NCBI GenBank assembly: GCA_017405845.1
Contig: JAFQZQ010000040.1
Coordinates: 42,011-106,010 of the forward strand
Reading direction: 5' to 3'
Source: Mogibacterium sp.
GTDB taxonomy: Bacteria > Bacillota > Clostridia > Peptostreptococcales > Anaerovoracaceae
DNA: 64,000 nucleotides
Below are positions 63,829-64,000 of the stretch, in pieces. The position numbers and the translations under genes are program-made. The notes beneath the pieces were generated by a model. The model was not told where the DNA came from. It saw nothing but the letters and a program-made list of their open reading frames with translations, and did not search any database. Within the stretch, counting starts at the first letter, position 1. Each line of letters opens with the position of its first letter.

Positions 63829-63858
63829 AAAGCACCCACGCACCGGCGTGGGTGCTTT
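63829..63858 (+). terminator. Rho-independent terminator after hppA
   Basis: GCACCCACGC (63832-63841) with GCGTGGGTGC (63846-63855), A-tract before and TTTCGCTTT after. Confidence 0.85.
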
Positions 63859-63865
63859 CGCTTTA

Positions 63866-63932
63866 TGGGGCTATAAGCCCCGTCGAGGGCGCGAAGTGCC
63901 CGAGACAAGCAACCACCCGCTATGCGGGTGCG
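63866..63932. repeat. Cluster of three short hairpins at the right edge
   Basis: GGGGCT-ATA-AGCCCC, GGGC-x7-GCCC and CACCCGC-TAT-GCGGGTG follow each other closely. Such stacked hairpins occur at ends of IS200/IS605-type elements, but no transposase is visible before the window ends, so origin is open. The last ~70 bp hold no supported feature. Confidence 0.35.
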
Positions 63933-64000
63933 CGGTGAAGGTTAAACCAATAGACTCCCCGTTTGCTACAATGAGAGTGTTCAAGCCTCAGAGTAGAAAG

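Noticed and set aside
63860..64000. A complete IS200/IS605 element at the right edge
   Set aside because: Only hairpins are visible; no transposase or TnpB frame begins before the window ends.

Overview
The window is a gene-dense, housekeeping-rich piece of a bacterial chromosome. The low-to-medium G+C content, consensus sigma-A-type promoters, strong AGGAGG-type ribosome binding sites and gene content (butyrate kinase, pyruvate phosphate dikinase next to a membrane pyrophosphatase, Mrp, YitT, EpsC-type serine acetyltransferase, the rpsU-yqeY-phoH-ybeY-era-recO order) point to an anaerobic member of the Bacillota, class Clostridia. A finer placement (for example a Family XIII/Anaerovoracaceae-like lineage) is only a guess. 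I see no prophage, CRISPR array or complete insertion sequence.

Region by region. 0-6.8 kb: the 3' part of a cysteine-peptidase-like protein with three Ig-like repeats, a DUF1015 protein, an aminotransferase, butyrate kinase and a uracil/xanthine permease. 6.8-9.4 kb: selD, which contains an in-frame UGA (selenocysteine) at 6980-6982, facing a LysR regulator. 9.4-14.8 kb: a threonine/aspartate-family cluster, with thrC, an ACT protein and the LysR gene on the minus strand and hom, lysC and asd on the plus strand. 14.8-15.4 kb: a gene-poor stretch that looks like a minus-strand structured RNA. 15.4-18.4 kb: DNA-repair and small-enzyme genes (deoxyinosine glycosylase, SRAP, acylphosphatase, SGNH hydrolase) ending in larE. 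18.4-22.3 kb: uridine kinase, a stand-alone LarC2, purine nucleoside phosphorylase, an HD protein, a TSCPD protein and serine acetyltransferase.

22.3-25.9 kb: tRNA-Sec (selC), selA and selB. Together with selD the window holds the complete bacterial selenocysteine machinery, and SelD is itself a predicted selenoprotein, so the pathway's selenium donor enzyme depends on its own product. 26-30 kb: a lipoprotein, an Mrp-family ATPase and potABC. 30-36.9 kb: folD, a small alarmone synthetase, valS, folC and glyA (one-carbon metabolism). 37-42 kb: a small P-loop ATPase, an orphan DNA methyltransferase, a YitT protein, an RNase H-like nuclease and ychF, then a candidate ~85-nt small RNA and lgt. 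43.1-43.8 kb: six tRNA genes, interrupted by a ~140-bp hairpin-rich spacer. 43.9 kb: potD, separated from potABC by about 14 kb.

45-49.4 kb: a Na/Pi cotransporter and an iscR-iscS-iscU iron-sulfur operon with a palindromic operator inside its promoter. 49.4-52.6 kb: an RDD protein with low-complexity repeats, a PyrK-like protein without a recognisable iron-sulfur motif, and NAD(P)HX repair. 52.6-61.3 kb: rpsU, yqeY, phoH, ybeY, era, recO, DUF4342, glyQS and ppdK. 61.7-63.8 kb: a membrane pyrophosphatase (hppA), which with PPDK links pyrophosphate to energy metabolism. The right edge carries nested hairpins of unknown origin.

All function calls are from reading motifs and family resemblance; no database search was run.
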